A stretch of 64,000 nt of DNA from positions 124,001 through 188,000 of the forward strand of contig NC_090137.1 in NCBI RefSeq assembly GCF_017916325.1, written 5' to 3'. The notes under the pieces were generated by a model, which saw nothing but the letters and a program-made list of their open reading frames with translations, ran no database searches and had not been told where the DNA came from. Source of the DNA: Leishmania martiniquensis (Eukaryota; Euglenozoa; Kinetoplastea; Trypanosomatida; Trypanosomatidae). Every line of letters begins with the position of its first letter. Positions within the stretch are counted from its first letter, which is position 1. Shown here one piece after another: positions 11,005 through 20,840 of the stretch. The translations under genes were made by a program, and so were the position numbers.

Positions 11005-12133
11005 GCACGCGCCTGGTCAAGAAAGCGCTCCCTCCACGCACTACTGGCACACAACCTTACGGAGGGGGACGAGGAGGGACGAGGGGGCGGGGGCAACGAC
11101 CGCCAGCGCCTCTGCGCCCCCCTCCCTCTCCTCCGTTTTTTTCTCTCCGTCGTTCCGCTCCGCGGTCACTGGTCGCATGCGTTTTCGTCCCGCCTCTGCG
11201 CATCTTCGCGCTTCTTCTTTGTTGCCAGCGGTCACTGCACTCGTCATGGAGGTCCTCCACCGCCTCCGCCACACACACTCACACATACACACACACACGT
11301 GCATCACTTGGCAAATCAGGCAGGGCTGTGGATGGCGAGGCACGGCCCTGAGACGCAACACACCGCGAAGAACATGCAGGGATACGCCGTCAAGGAACGC
11401 CGACACCACAACGCCCACGTTTCTACCGAGCAACCGAGGGCATAAGAGGCACCGCTGCAGCCAACGCACGAGTGGCGACCGTTGCCGGCCCCAGGCACAC
11501 GCGATGCCTACCTCGCTCACCCTTTACACAAGCTCACACCCATCCACAGGCCCACAGCAACGGCTGCATACGCCTGCCGGAGCACAGCAGGGCACTCCCC
11601 ATTCGCCCCTCCCACCGCGTCCAACGCATCGGAGGCAGGCCAGAGCACAGGCGCATGCAGGCGGCACCCCAGCGGGAATCAGGCCGGCCACCCGCCACGC
11701 CCACGCGTCCCTGCACGCCGTGCGTGCCGGCGGCGCCGGGCACCGCACGCACAGTCCTCGCGCCGCCGCACGCCCCCGCCCGCACCACCCCTGCTGCCTG
11801 GGGAGGGGGGAGGGCCGCTGCCTGCGTCTCCCGCTTCCGGCGACGCCATCGAGGGGGACAGGGACGCGTGCACCGGCACGGGCCGGCACGGGCCGCGCGA
11901 GCAGCACGCGCGCAGACAGGTCCTCGCGCGCAGCATCATGTCCTCCCGATGGAGCGCCCAGCGAGCTCCCAGCGGCCCGCCCACATCGCGCACCACGTCG
12001 GACACAGCATCGGCTCGCGCGCCCTCACAGCGAAATCGGGCGGGCGCCCGGGGGACCCTGGTCGCCGGCATCACAGCGCTACCGCAGCCAGTAGGCGGCA
12101 CGCCATCCGCACTTGCGCGGTTGAACGCGTCGT
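11005..12133. repeat. 1,129-bp direct repeat, copy 1 (downstream of the GT60 gene)
   Basis: This segment recurs in the same orientation at 15892-17020, an offset of 4,887 bases. Homology begins at GCACGCGCC (11005) and ends at GAACGCGTCGT (12133); both flanks diverge at once. Comparing the translations of both copies in three frames shows two substitutions, both near 11815-11840. It starts 116 bases beyond the stop of the GT60 gene, so it lies in that gene's 3' UTR or intergenic region. It has no coding character: its frames are compositionally biased. A pyrimidine run ending in a T7 block near 11111-11155 is on the plus strand, antisense to transcription. Part of it (about 11618-12090) is related to 34371-34811. 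Confidence 0.95.
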
Positions 12134-12248
12134 CAGTAAGCAGAGAAGGTAGCTGAGGGGCAAAAAAAAAAGAGGGGGCCACCGTGGCGAGAGGTCAGCG
12201 AGGATGCGCAGAGCGGAGAGCGTTGGAGCTGCAAAAGTGGTGCAGCCC

Positions 12249-15233
12249 TCACGCTGAAGTGTCTTTTCCGCACCAGCGCCCATCCACCTCGTACTTGATG
12301 GGGTCAACACCGGCGTAGTCGTACCACTGCGCTACGGTGCGCTGCTTGCCCATACCGTAGCGGCTGGAGTCAACCACAACGTGCAGGTTCGTGCTGTTCG
12401 CCGGCACCAGCAAGTCCTCTTTGCCGAGCCGGCGTGACTGCAGATAGAACTGCACACGCTTTCGTACGTGTACTTGCATGCTGTACCACACAGCTGATGC
12501 CGACCACACCTTCGGCGCGGATGGCCGGCCGTAGATGTGAAAGCAGAAGCCCCGCGCAGGCGAGTAAATATTGTAGCCGTGCGTCCACAGGCGCACCGAG
12601 TAGAGCACCTCCTCCCCGTCGAAGATGTACGACAGGTGCGGGTCGAAAGGGACGTCTCGGAGGATGGTGCCGAAGGACATCAGCAAGCCCCCCGCCGCCC
12701 ACGGCTGCGGCAGGCGGAAGTTGGATGCGGGGGAGCTGGCCTCCGACTTCACGCGCACGTACGGGTCGTTGTAGGCGTTGTTCTTTGCGAACTCCACTGG
12801 AGAGAGGGCCACAATGCCAGCGAGCCGAATGTAACCCAAATTCTGCAGGAAGTGCGCCCGGCAGAGGTATGCCACGGACGTGCGGTACGGCCGCAGGCTC
12901 GCATTCTCGCCGGGGTAGGCCTCCGGGTAGTGTGACAGCACCGCCTTTCGGTCCTCGAAGCGAAGCAGCATTGAGGCAGAGAAGGCATCCCACATGGGGC
13001 GGAACCGATTGTGCGAGTCCAGCACCAGCACCAGGTCCTCGCCGCGGTACAGCAGCATCGCCATGTACCTGCCGTAGGTCGGCCCCTTCGCATGCCTTGC
13101 GTCGATCTCACGCAGACGCACCTGCTCCGCCAGGAAGCAGATGCGGTCACCAAAGTGGCGAGCATCGGGGCTGCTGCTATGCTCTGCGAAGTCTGTGCCC
13201 TCACCGTAGAGGGTACGCGCCCGCGCCCGCGTCTGGCGCGCTGCATCAACGCCACCATCGGCCGCGGCACCCTGCAGGCCCCCGGACGGGCACAGGTACG
13301 GGGTGTACATCTCGGGCATCAAGCACGGTGGGTCGCCATCGAGGTTCTGCTGAACGAGTCCGATGTGCAAGCGGCTTGGATTGCGCGCCGTGCGGAAGAG
13401 GTTCAAGACCGTCGGGGCGCACTCCACGTCTCGGTAGCTTGCAATGCTCACAAATATGCTCTTCGTGTTCACCGCGGCCTTCGCGTTCAGCGCTTCTGGC
13501 ATCCCTTGACGATCCTCTGCCGAGTGCAGATGCGCCACCTCCGCCGCGCGCCCGAATGTCAGGCGCGGCAGTGCCAGAGCGGAGAGGGGCGAGTCGCGCT
13601 GCGCCATGGGCGGCGTTGCCGTCTCGGTGGGCCGCACCTTGTTCTGGGTGATGGGGACGCCGAAGCGAGTCTGCACGGCGGCGGCGATGGCTGAGTACCA
13701 GGCGTCTGTGTCAGCAACCGAGTCGCCGCTGTATGGACGGAGAGCGGTGTAGCGGCGCAGCGGGTAGTAGTAGACGTGATTCCAAATGGAAGAGACCTCG
13801 TACAAGTCCGCCTTCATCGCCATTCGGTTGACGACGTCGCACACCCCCAGCGGCGCTGCGCTCGCGCCGGGTGACGCGTTCTGTGGCGGTCGCATGGCAT
13901 GACTTTTTTGCAGCGCCTCAGCACCTGCGCCCTCCCTCGCACCCGGAACGCCAGCACGACGCGATCGAGCGCGCATCATCGGCAGCACCTCCGACTTCGC
14001 CCACGCATGTCGGTACTGGAGCAGTGCGAGGTCGTCGAAGGGCTGCTCCGTCATCCGCTCCGTCTCGAAAGAGGAGACGCCGATGAAGCCGCGCAGCTGC
14101 GCACGCAGGCGAGCCGCCTCGGAGCGGCCCGCAAAGGACTCCTTCAGCGCCGCATTCCACTCTGCCGCGTCACGCCGCGCGGTTGGCGAGCTGGCCCCGG
14201 CCGCCGTAGCGCTCGCCATGCTCACCGCGTCGGCCCGCGCACGCTCGGCAGCCCTCTGCAGCGCCTCCCTACGGCCTTTAGCATTGAGGAGGAAATCGCT
14301 GAGCTCCGCCAGCCCCGTCACCGGGTCGCGCATCTGCACCGCCTCGATATAAGCGCTCACCTCGTGCAGCAGGAACGAAAGGTGCTCCAGTTCCGGGAGC
14401 GCCTGCACACGGCTCCAACCGTTTGCGCTGTGCCCCGCTGCCCGACGGCTGAGGGCATTCGCATTCCGCAACGCGGCGAAGAGGGTGGCATTGTGTTGGA
14501 GCCGCCGCTGCAAGTTCGCCCTGCGGAGGCTATCACGCAAGAAGCTCTGAATATTCCCTCCCGCCAGCACGCGGCGAGCGTCAACATCAGACACGCGGGC
14601 GCCACCCGCGCTGTTGATGTGGACGTCCAGCGGAGGCCCATTTCCCTGCGAAGGACGGTGCGAGGCGGTAGGCATCACCACAAGCACCACCGCCAGTGCC
14701 GCGAAGCTAATCAGCAGAAGCACCGCTAGCACGCCAACAGCAGCGCACGCGCACGCGAGTGTCTGCGGCGCATTCGCGTCGTCGTCGTCAGCAAAGCCAA
14801 GCGCACGCAGCATGCGATGGACGCGACTCCCACATCCCATCAGGTGCCTTGCCAGCCCGCCACTGCGGCGACAGCGCAGCGCTGCCGGTGCTGCTGTGGA
14901 TGCCCTCTGAGAGAACTGTGCCGGAGCATAGCCACTAATGTCAGCCACCGCCACCCGCTCCCTGTTGGCCGGGCCTCGATGTGGGCCAGCGTGAGGCGCT
15001 TGGGCAGCAGCAGGTGGTCCGTCGTCATGGTCATCGTTGACACTCATCGTGGCCGGCACACAACCAGCCGGAAAGCCCACGCGCTCGATCCCATCAGCCT
15101 CTGTCCAGGCCTTAGCGCGCATCGTCAAGCTCCCAGAGGCGGCGATGCTACTCGCCGCGGCCGCGTCCGAGTCGCCGTCCAACGCTGGCAGCGGCAGCAC
15201 CCGCTTCACGCGCGCGGCCACGTGGCCGTCCAT
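12249..15233 (-). CDS. GT60-family UDP-GlcNAc:polypeptide GlcNAc-transferase-like protein
   Basis: A 994-residue protein from the first ATG of the frame (15233; the frame opens upstream with TTG). A membrane helix at about 159-187 gives type II topology, followed by a helical stem region (about 230-440). The catalytic domain starts near 593 with IFVSIASYRDVEC, the hallmark of the Pfam glycosyltransferase (GlcNAc) family. It continues with HIGLVQQN, LYRGEDLVLVLDSHNRF (DSH at 739-741, the DxD-like metal site) and PFDPHLSYIFDGEE (about 862-875) followed by RLWTHGYNIYSPARG. In Dictyostelium and Trypanosoma cruzi such enzymes add alpha-GlcNAc to hydroxyamino acids in proteins. The membrane anchor suggests Golgi or ER action here. 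The acceptor in this organism is not known. The gene lies between two almost identical 1.1-kb direct repeats. Confidence 0.85.
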   Translation of the reverse strand: MDGHVAARVKRVLPLPALDGDSDAAAASSIAASGSLTMRAKAWTEADGIERVGFPAGCVPATMSVNDDHDDGPPAAAQAPHAGPHRGPANRERVAVADISGYAPAQFSQRASTAAPAALRCRRSGGLARHLMGCGSRVHRMLRALGFADDDDANAPQTLACACAAVGVLAVLLLISFAALAVVLVVMPTASHRPSQGNGPPLDVHINSAGGARVSDVDARRVLAGGNIQSFLRDSLRRANLQRRLQHNATLFAALRNANALSRRAAGHSANGWSRVQALPELEHLSFLLHEVSAYIEAVQMRDPVTGLAELSDFLLNAKGRREALQRAAERARADAVSMASATAAGASSPTARRDAAEWNAALKESFAGRSEAARLRAQLRGFIGVSSFETERMTEQPFDDLALLQYRHAWAKSEVLPMMRARSRRAGVPGAREGAGAEALQKSHAMRPPQNASPGASAAPLGVCDVVNRMAMKADLYEVSSIWNHVYYYPLRRYTALRPYSGDSVADTDAWYSAIAAAVQTRFGVPITQNKVRPTETATPPMAQRDSPLSALALPRLTFGRAAEVAHLHSAEDRQGMPEALNAKAAVNTKSIFVSIASYRDVECAPTVLNLFRTARNPSRLHIGLVQQNLDGDPPCLMPEMYTPYLCPSGGLQGAAADGGVDAARQTRARARTLYGEGTDFAEHSSSPDARHFGDRICFLAEQVRLREIDARHAKGPTYGRYMAMLLYRGEDLVLVLDSHNRFRPMWDAFSASMLLRFEDRKAVLSHYPEAYPGENASLRPYRTSVAYLCRAHFLQNLGYIRLAGIVALSPVEFAKNNAYNDPYVRVKSEASSPASNFRLPQPWAAGGLLMSFGTILRDVPFDPHLSYIFDGEEVLYSVRLWTHGYNIYSPARGFCFHIYGRPSAPKVWSASAVWYSMQVHVRKRVQFYLQSRRLGKEDLLVPANSTNLHVVVDSSRYGMGKQRTVAQWYDYAGVDPIKYEVDGRWCGKDTSA

Positions 15234-15891
15234 GCTTGCTGCACGCACGCGAGCCTGCCACGATGGCAGAAGGCAACACCCGCTGCAGCGCCTCCGCCAG
15301 CGGGGCAATCCAAATCAAAGGGGTGAGCACAGACAGATGCTGTTACAAATATTCTCCGCGGTGGGGACCCCTGCGGTCACGCGGGCGCACTCCCCCCCCT
15401 CTCCCCCTCCCTCCCCACTTCTCTCTCACGTACGCTTTCAATGCCCACACCACCTCGGTGGCCGCTGCCTCCCTCCCCGGCACTCGCCCTCAGCCCTCGC
15501 GCCTTCGCTCTACGCGTATGTCTGGGTGTGTCCGGCCTCGCTCGCTCACTCGGCGGCCAAGTCTTCGGGCGTGGCGCGCTCGCTCCTCGCTAATACTGCT
15601 ATTCGCGGGCTATTGGTGATGCCGATGGTGGCCACGGCCGGTGTCGCAAGACGCGCCCGAGAAAGGGCGGGAGATCGGAAAGAGGAAATGGAGAAGACGG
15701 CATCACAGCTGAGGTGACCGCGCGTGCATACCAAAGACAGGGCAGCTGCGGCAGCGCAGGGCCGGCGAGCGAAGGGGCAGCAACACGGCCACCTGGGCAG
15801 CCATGAGCGGTCCACAACGCACCTCCACCTCCCCCGCCTCGCATGCGCCACTCCCAGCCGGGTCATGGAAAAGGACACTGCGGCCGCTCAC
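15234..15891. other. 5' intergenic region of the GT60 gene
   Basis: About 660 bases. Unlike most intergenic regions here, the pyrimidine-rich runs (15380-15425 and 15455-15500) lie on the plus strand, so the transcribed strand is purine-rich. Only a weak pyrimidine stretch (about 15295-15330 on the minus strand) precedes the ATG. No gene seen. Confidence 0.55.
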
Positions 15892-17020
15892 GCACGCGCC
15901 TGGTCAAGAAAGCGCTCCCTCCACGCACTACTGGCACACAACCTTACGGAGGGGGACGAGGAGGGACGAGGGGGCGGGGGCAACGACCGCCAGCGCCTCT
16001 GCGCCCCCCTCCCTCTCCTCCGTTTTTTTCTCTCCGTCGTTCCGCTCCGCGGTCACTGGTCGCATGCGTTTTCGTCCCGCCTCTGCGCATCTTCGCGCTT
16101 CTTCTTTGTTGCCAGCGGTCACTGCACTCGTCATGGAGGTCCTCCACCGCCTCCGCCACACACACTCACACATACACACACACACGTGCATCACTTGGCA
16201 AATCAGGCAGGGCTGTGGATGGCGAGGCACGGCCCTGAGACGCAACACACCGCGAAGAACATGCAGGGATACGCCGTCAAGGAACGCCGACACCACAACG
16301 CCCACGTTTCTACCGAGCAACCGAGGGCATAAGAGGCACCGCTGCAGCCAACGCACGAGTGGCGACCGTTGCCGGCCCCAGGCACACGCGATGCCTACCT
16401 CGCTCACCCTTTACACAAGCTCACACCCATCCACAGGCCCACAGCAACGGCTGCATACGCCTGCCGGAGCACAGCAGGGCACTCCCCATTCGCCCCTCCC
16501 ACCGCGTCCAACGCATCGGAGGCAGGCCAGAGCACAGGCGCATGCAGGCGGCACCCCAGCGGGAATCAGGCCGGCCACCCGCCACGCCCACGCGTCCCTG
16601 CACGCCGTGCGTGCCGGCGGCGCCGGGCACCGCACGCACAGTCCTCGCGCCGCCGCACGCCCCCGCCCGCACCACCCCTGCTGCCTGGGGAGGGGGGAGG
16701 GCCTCTGCCTGCGTCTCCCGCTTCCAGCGACGCCATCGAGGGGGACAGGGACGCGTGCACCGGCACGGGCCGGCACGGGCCGCGCGAGCAGCACGCGCGC
16801 AGACAGGTCCTCGCGCGCAGCATCATGTCCTCCCGATGGAGCGCCCAGCGAGCTCCCAGCGGCCCGCCCACATCGCGCACCACGTCGGACACAGCATCGG
16901 CTCGCGCGCCCTCACAGCGAAATCGGGCGGGCGCCCGGGGGACCCTGGTCGCCGGCATCACAGCGCTACCGCAGCCAGTAGGCGGCACGCCATCCGCACT
17001 TGCGCGGTTGAACGCGTCGT
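15892..17020. repeat. 1,129-bp direct repeat, copy 2 (downstream of the GT60-like paralogue)
   Basis: Copy 2 of the segment at 11005-12133, in the same orientation and about 99.8% identical by eye: two substitutions, giving CCTCTG for CCGCTG and CCAGCG for CCGGCG. It lies 392 bases beyond the stop of the GT60-like gene and upstream of the intact GT60 gene. The flanking bases (CTCAC before, GAGCGC after) do not match those of copy 1, and I see no obvious target-site duplication. Confidence 0.95.
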
Positions 17021-17411
17021 GAGCGCCGCGGCTTTTTGCCGCACTGCGCGGGCACCAGTGACCCTGGCAGCAGTAACTGAATCGAGTCGGATTGGAGACA
17101 GCAAAGGCGTGCGGCAACGGCCCTCGAAGTGAGAGAAGAGAGACAGTGCACTTAAACGAAGATGGGAAAGCACCGCGCCCGTGTGAGAGTGCCTGGCACA
17201 GAATTCGGTGAAGAAAATGCTTGCGTCACGTAAACGGTGCGTTGATGCTCGAACCGCACGCGGAGATGTCCCCCACTCCGCTTGTCGACGCACCGCGCCG
17301 ACGAGGTTGATGCCGCTGTCGAGCAGCCTGGCGACCGCGGTGATCGCGCGACGGGCAAGCAGCTGTGCGTGGTGGCTCTGATGGCAGCTGGGGACTGTGT
17401 CACACCGCAGG
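17021..17411. other. Proximal 3' UTR of the GT60-like gene
   Basis: 391 bases between the stop codon at 17412 and repeat copy 2. GC-rich, with a small GCCGCGGCTTTTTGCCGC hairpin-like sequence near 17026-17043. No gene. Confidence 0.5.
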
Positions 17412-20400
17412 TCACGGACCGTGGAACGCCTCACGGAGGGCCGGCCAGGGGACACCAGAGAATACCTCCCACTCTTTAATTGTTCTGCGTAGTGGATGGA
17501 GCGACTGCGATGCCGCTCGCTGCGGAGTCGTTCCGTTCCTCGCCTGGGCGACACCCAGCGGCGTCCCCGCCTCACGGTGGTCCGTCAGCAACGCCCAGAA
17601 CTTGTCGTGAGTGAACGTGCGCGCATGGCGAAGCTCTGGCGGCACGTCATCTGCCTCCTGCTCGATTCGCTGTTGCTCAGTGTCCTCCCCGGCACATATC
17701 ACCGGTGCCTTCGCTGCCGCTGAGCTGAGCAGCTCACTCTCGCCAAGGCCTACGGCCACCGGTTCCGTCAGTCCAAAGATGTTCCACCCCCGCGTCCAAA
17801 GCGCCTGAGTCATGTACACATCCTCTTGATCACTATCCATGAACGGTAGCGAGGGATCCAGTTCGACGGCCTCCGGCACCTGAGCGTGAGCTGTCGCTGC
17901 CTCTGCTCCTGGATGGCGCCGGCGGCGCTCGGCGAGTTGCTCGGAGAGGCTGCGGGCGCGGGTGCGCAATCGGTGCTCCGGCGCAAAGTTGAAGAATACC
18001 TCCGCAGGGCCGAAGAGCAGCTCAGCCGACGCCACAGACTGAAGAACGTACGGCGTCGGTTCATCGGCACCGTCGGCAGTCTCTGAGACGCAGGTGGAGG
18101 TTGGCACCCCGTGAACGGTGCCCACGTCCGCTGCAGACGTTAGCCAAGCCTCCTCTCGCAGCGGCAAGCGCTGGTTCGCCGCGTTCAGTTCCTGATGCGT
18201 GCTGTTCTCCCTGCCATACAAGCCTCCACCGGCACCTGTACACGTGGGTGTCTCCAGCGGCACAAGGTACCGCATGTCCTCCAGGCACACGCTCGACCGC
18301 GGCACGACTTCCACTTTGGAAAAGCCCTTCTTTGGGCGACACTTCGCCGCCGCTACCGCACCAGCGGGAGGCGGCTTCGTCCCCGGCGCCGCCTTCAGCA
18401 CTGTCGTTGCCTGAGTAGAGCGCAAGATGCGGCGCACTTGCTGCTGCACGGCGCCCCTGTGCTCTTTCAGCCAACAGTCCTCGAAGGAGCGCTTCACCAG
18501 TGCTCTGTCGAGCGCCGAGTAGTACGGCGCACCTGACGTCTCCTCACCACACAGTAGCCTCATCGCAGCACGCGGTGTGCGGGGCTGCGCCGGGGCCTTC
18601 GTCGACGCCGCTTGCGCCATGAGCGTCGTCAGCTCCGCCGGCATCGGCGGTCGCTTCTCAGTCAGTAGCACAGCCTTGTATACCTCAGATTCAGTGAGGC
18701 TGGCAGACAAAACGGCCTGTGGCACGCTGCTCACCGCTGAATTCTCGCCGCCGCGCACATGCACCCTGCGATTTCTAAGCGGGGACGCGTTCGTGGCATT
18801 GGCACTATCCGAGCGGCGCACAACGTCCACCTGGACAGTCTTCACGTCGACCTCTCGAAGAGTGAGCAGCTCGTCAACGGTAGCGTCACCAAACGTGGCG
18901 TTGCCAAACAGCAGACGGAGAGCAGAGGGCGCCGTCGTTGATGGCGGCAACTCTGGTGCCGCCGCAATCTGGCGCCAATCTGCCAGCGTCTCCACCAGTG
19001 TCGGCCACAACCAGCCCGGTGTCACAAGCCACAGCACAAGCGCCGCCTCCGCCCGCGCCGCGCTCAGCCACGCCGACACGTCCACCGGCAGCGCTGCGAG
19101 AAGACGCTCGCCAAACTCGTCGGGAGGTGGGACGGCGGTCCTGTTTCTTCGGCCGCCGCTCGGCTCTCCCGCAGCGCTTCTACGCGACGATGCAGTCTCC
19201 AACGACAGTCGCAAGTACGGCCGGCTGGCCCACACCCTTGCGATAGAAGCTGCAAGCGCCGTCCATACCACACCTGGCGTCGGCCGGCCACTCAGCACGG
19301 CGCGATCGCGGACCGGGGTGCGCAGGTACAGCAGGCGGAGCGCTAAATCCCATTTCGGAAGGGTCACAGCGCCGGTGCGCAGGAGCAAGATGTATGACTC
19401 ACCCCGGTAGAGCTGCAGCGTAGCGAGCCGACCCACGTATGCGATATCCAAGTACTGCCCCAGAAGCGCCGCGATGTCCTCACGCTGCAGTAGCGTCGCA
19501 TCATTGGCAGCCTCGCTGTCCAGCCTTGTCAACGGCACCACCACGCGCCGGCGGCGCAAGTTATCCTTCCAGCGAAAGCCGTAGTTGGCGTCGTCCCAGC
19601 CGCTGGCAAAGTCTGGCGGCTCACAGGTAATACGGCTGTAGCGCCGCTTGCGCGCCAGAGACAGGGGGGCCCGGTCGGCGGCGCGAAGCGGAACGCTCAC
19701 GTCGGCGGGCGTCGCGAAGGGGAGCTCTGCCGCCGTGGTGATGCCGCTCACCACGACGACGTCGATGGTGCCGACCGCCACGGACACACCGCGGTGGGCG
19801 TTCCGGAAGATAGACTCGACCGTCACGGCGCAGCGCGCCGCTGTGTGTCGCCACTCTTGAAAGCCGTCGTCACCGACCAAGTCGTCCCCCTCCTGCGGCG
19901 CGGCGCCCGAGCTCGCATTGGGGGTGGTCTTCTGTGGCATCGATGCGGCTGTTGCTCGATGACGGATGGTGTCGACCATTTCTGCTGTGATATCGGCGAG
20001 CGTGAATGGGACGGCAACAAAGATGCTGCCCTCCTGACCGTAGCCGCGGCGTGCAGCGTGCGAGACGTCGTAGAACGTAGGCGAGCGATGCATGTACGTC
20101 GCGTAGCCATCATCGTTCATAGCCTTCTCCGTCTCGGCAGCCATGCGGTCGAGGCTGCGGCTTCCCCGCGCATTGTAGTAGGATGCGATGACGCGCAGTG
20201 GCGTGAGCCTCACCTCGGCCTGCGTGGGGACGAGATACTGCTCCACGTACGCCTCCTGCTCCGTCACAATTGCCTTGGGATCGTCCAAAGCCCAGTCGGC
20301 GGAGAGGTGGCCGACGACATGGCCAATACCGCTGTAGAAGTGGTGCAGCAGGTTCACCCCAGGAAGCTGCAGATCAGCGACCCCGCCCCCCGCACCTCTC

Positions 20401-20840
20401 TTCGAGTCATCCGCACCGTTGCTGAGGCCCGCGACTGCTGCAATCGCCTCCAACTGGGCATGGTAGGTACTATTCACGCGTACCCCACGGTGCTCGGCGT
20501 AGATACGCAGTAGCCGGAGAAGCTCCTCCAAGCTTTCTGTGTAGGGAGCGGCCTCCCGATAGCCGGTCAATGGTTGAACGCTGCCCTCTGGGCCATCGGC
20601 GCTGGCACCAGACACCAGCGACCCTGCAGGGTTGCCTGGCGTCGAAAAGGGCGGCGCCCCGTTGCTTCTAGCCGTCGCACCTCCCGCCCAGTTATCTGCC
20701 ACAGTCCACATAAACACCCCGGACAGCAGGACAAGGGCGCCGATGGAGAGGGCGCCGAACAAAAAAGTGCTGCGGGCGAAGCGAGCAGTGCGAAGTCGCC
20801 GTCCCAAGAACGTCCTCAACCGCATGCCGCCGACCCTCAT
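17412..20840 (-). CDS. Divergent GT60-like paralogue, metal site lost
   Basis: A 1,142-residue protein from the ATG at 20840, which directly precedes a basic N-terminus and one membrane helix (about 27-48). An upstream in-frame ATG at 21191 exists but lies before the probable splice acceptor (pyrimidine tract about 20935-20985). Similarity to the neighbouring GT60 protein appears in blocks. CAVTVESIFRNAH matches CAPTVLNLFRTAR. LQLYRGESYILLLRTG (RTG at 488-490) followed by KWDLALRLLYLR matches LLYRGEDLVLVLDSHNRF...MWDAF. ELDPSLPFMDSDQEDVYMTQ followed by ALWTRGWNIFG matches the DPHLSYIFDGEEVLYSVRL region. RTIKEWEVFSGV matches RTVAQWYDYAGV. The metal-binding DSH is replaced by RTG, the SYRD motif is gone, and insertions of 200 or more residues separate the blocks. 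It is probably not an active GlcNAc-transferase of the usual kind; a regulatory or lectin-like role is conceivable. Confidence 0.6.
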   Translation of the reverse strand: MRVGGMRLRTFLGRRLRTARFARSTFLFGALSIGALVLLSGVFMWTVADNWAGGATARSNGAPPFSTPGNPAGSLVSGASADGPEGSVQPLTGYREAAPYTESLEELLRLLRIYAEHRGVRVNSTYHAQLEAIAAVAGLSNGADDSKRGAGGGVADLQLPGVNLLHHFYSGIGHVVGHLSADWALDDPKAIVTEQEAYVEQYLVPTQAEVRLTPLRVIASYYNARGSRSLDRMAAETEKAMNDDGYATYMHRSPTFYDVSHAARRGYGQEGSIFVAVPFTLADITAEMVDTIRHRATAASMPQKTTPNASSGAAPQEGDDLVGDDGFQEWRHTAARCAVTVESIFRNAHRGVSVAVGTIDVVVVSGITTAAELPFATPADVSVPLRAADRAPLSLARKRRYSRITCEPPDFASGWDDANYGFRWKDNLRRRRVVVPLTRLDSEAANDATLLQREDIAALLGQYLDIAYVGRLATLQLYRGESYILLLRTGAVTLPKWDLALRLLYLRTPVRDRAVLSGRPTPGVVWTALAASIARVWASRPYLRLSLETASSRRSAAGEPSGGRRNRTAVPPPDEFGERLLAALPVDVSAWLSAARAEAALVLWLVTPGWLWPTLVETLADWRQIAAAPELPPSTTAPSALRLLFGNATFGDATVDELLTLREVDVKTVQVDVVRRSDSANATNASPLRNRRVHVRGGENSAVSSVPQAVLSASLTESEVYKAVLLTEKRPPMPAELTTLMAQAASTKAPAQPRTPRAAMRLLCGEETSGAPYYSALDRALVKRSFEDCWLKEHRGAVQQQVRRILRSTQATTVLKAAPGTKPPPAGAVAAAKCRPKKGFSKVEVVPRSSVCLEDMRYLVPLETPTCTGAGGGLYGRENSTHQELNAANQRLPLREEAWLTSAADVGTVHGVPTSTCVSETADGADEPTPYVLQSVASAELLFGPAEVFFNFAPEHRLRTRARSLSEQLAERRRRHPGAEAATAHAQVPEAVELDPSLPFMDSDQEDVYMTQALWTRGWNIFGLTEPVAVGLGESELLSSAAAKAPVICAGEDTEQQRIEQEADDVPPELRHARTFTHDKFWALLTDHREAGTPLGVAQARNGTTPQRAASQSLHPLRRTIKEWEVFSGVPWPALREAFHGP

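Noticed and set aside
11177..12094. 305-codon plus-strand frame in repeat copy 1 and its 392-codon counterpart in copy 2
   Set aside because: Composition is low-complexity Arg/His/Pro/Thr, it crosses CA repeats, other frames are equally open, and there is no similarity to a known protein. The identity between copies is DNA-level, not coding.
11005..17020. The direct repeats considered as LTRs of a retrotransposon around the GT60 gene
   Set aside because: No reverse transcriptase, integrase or primer-binding site between them, no target-site duplication and no TG...CA ends; the internal gene is a host-type glycosyltransferase.
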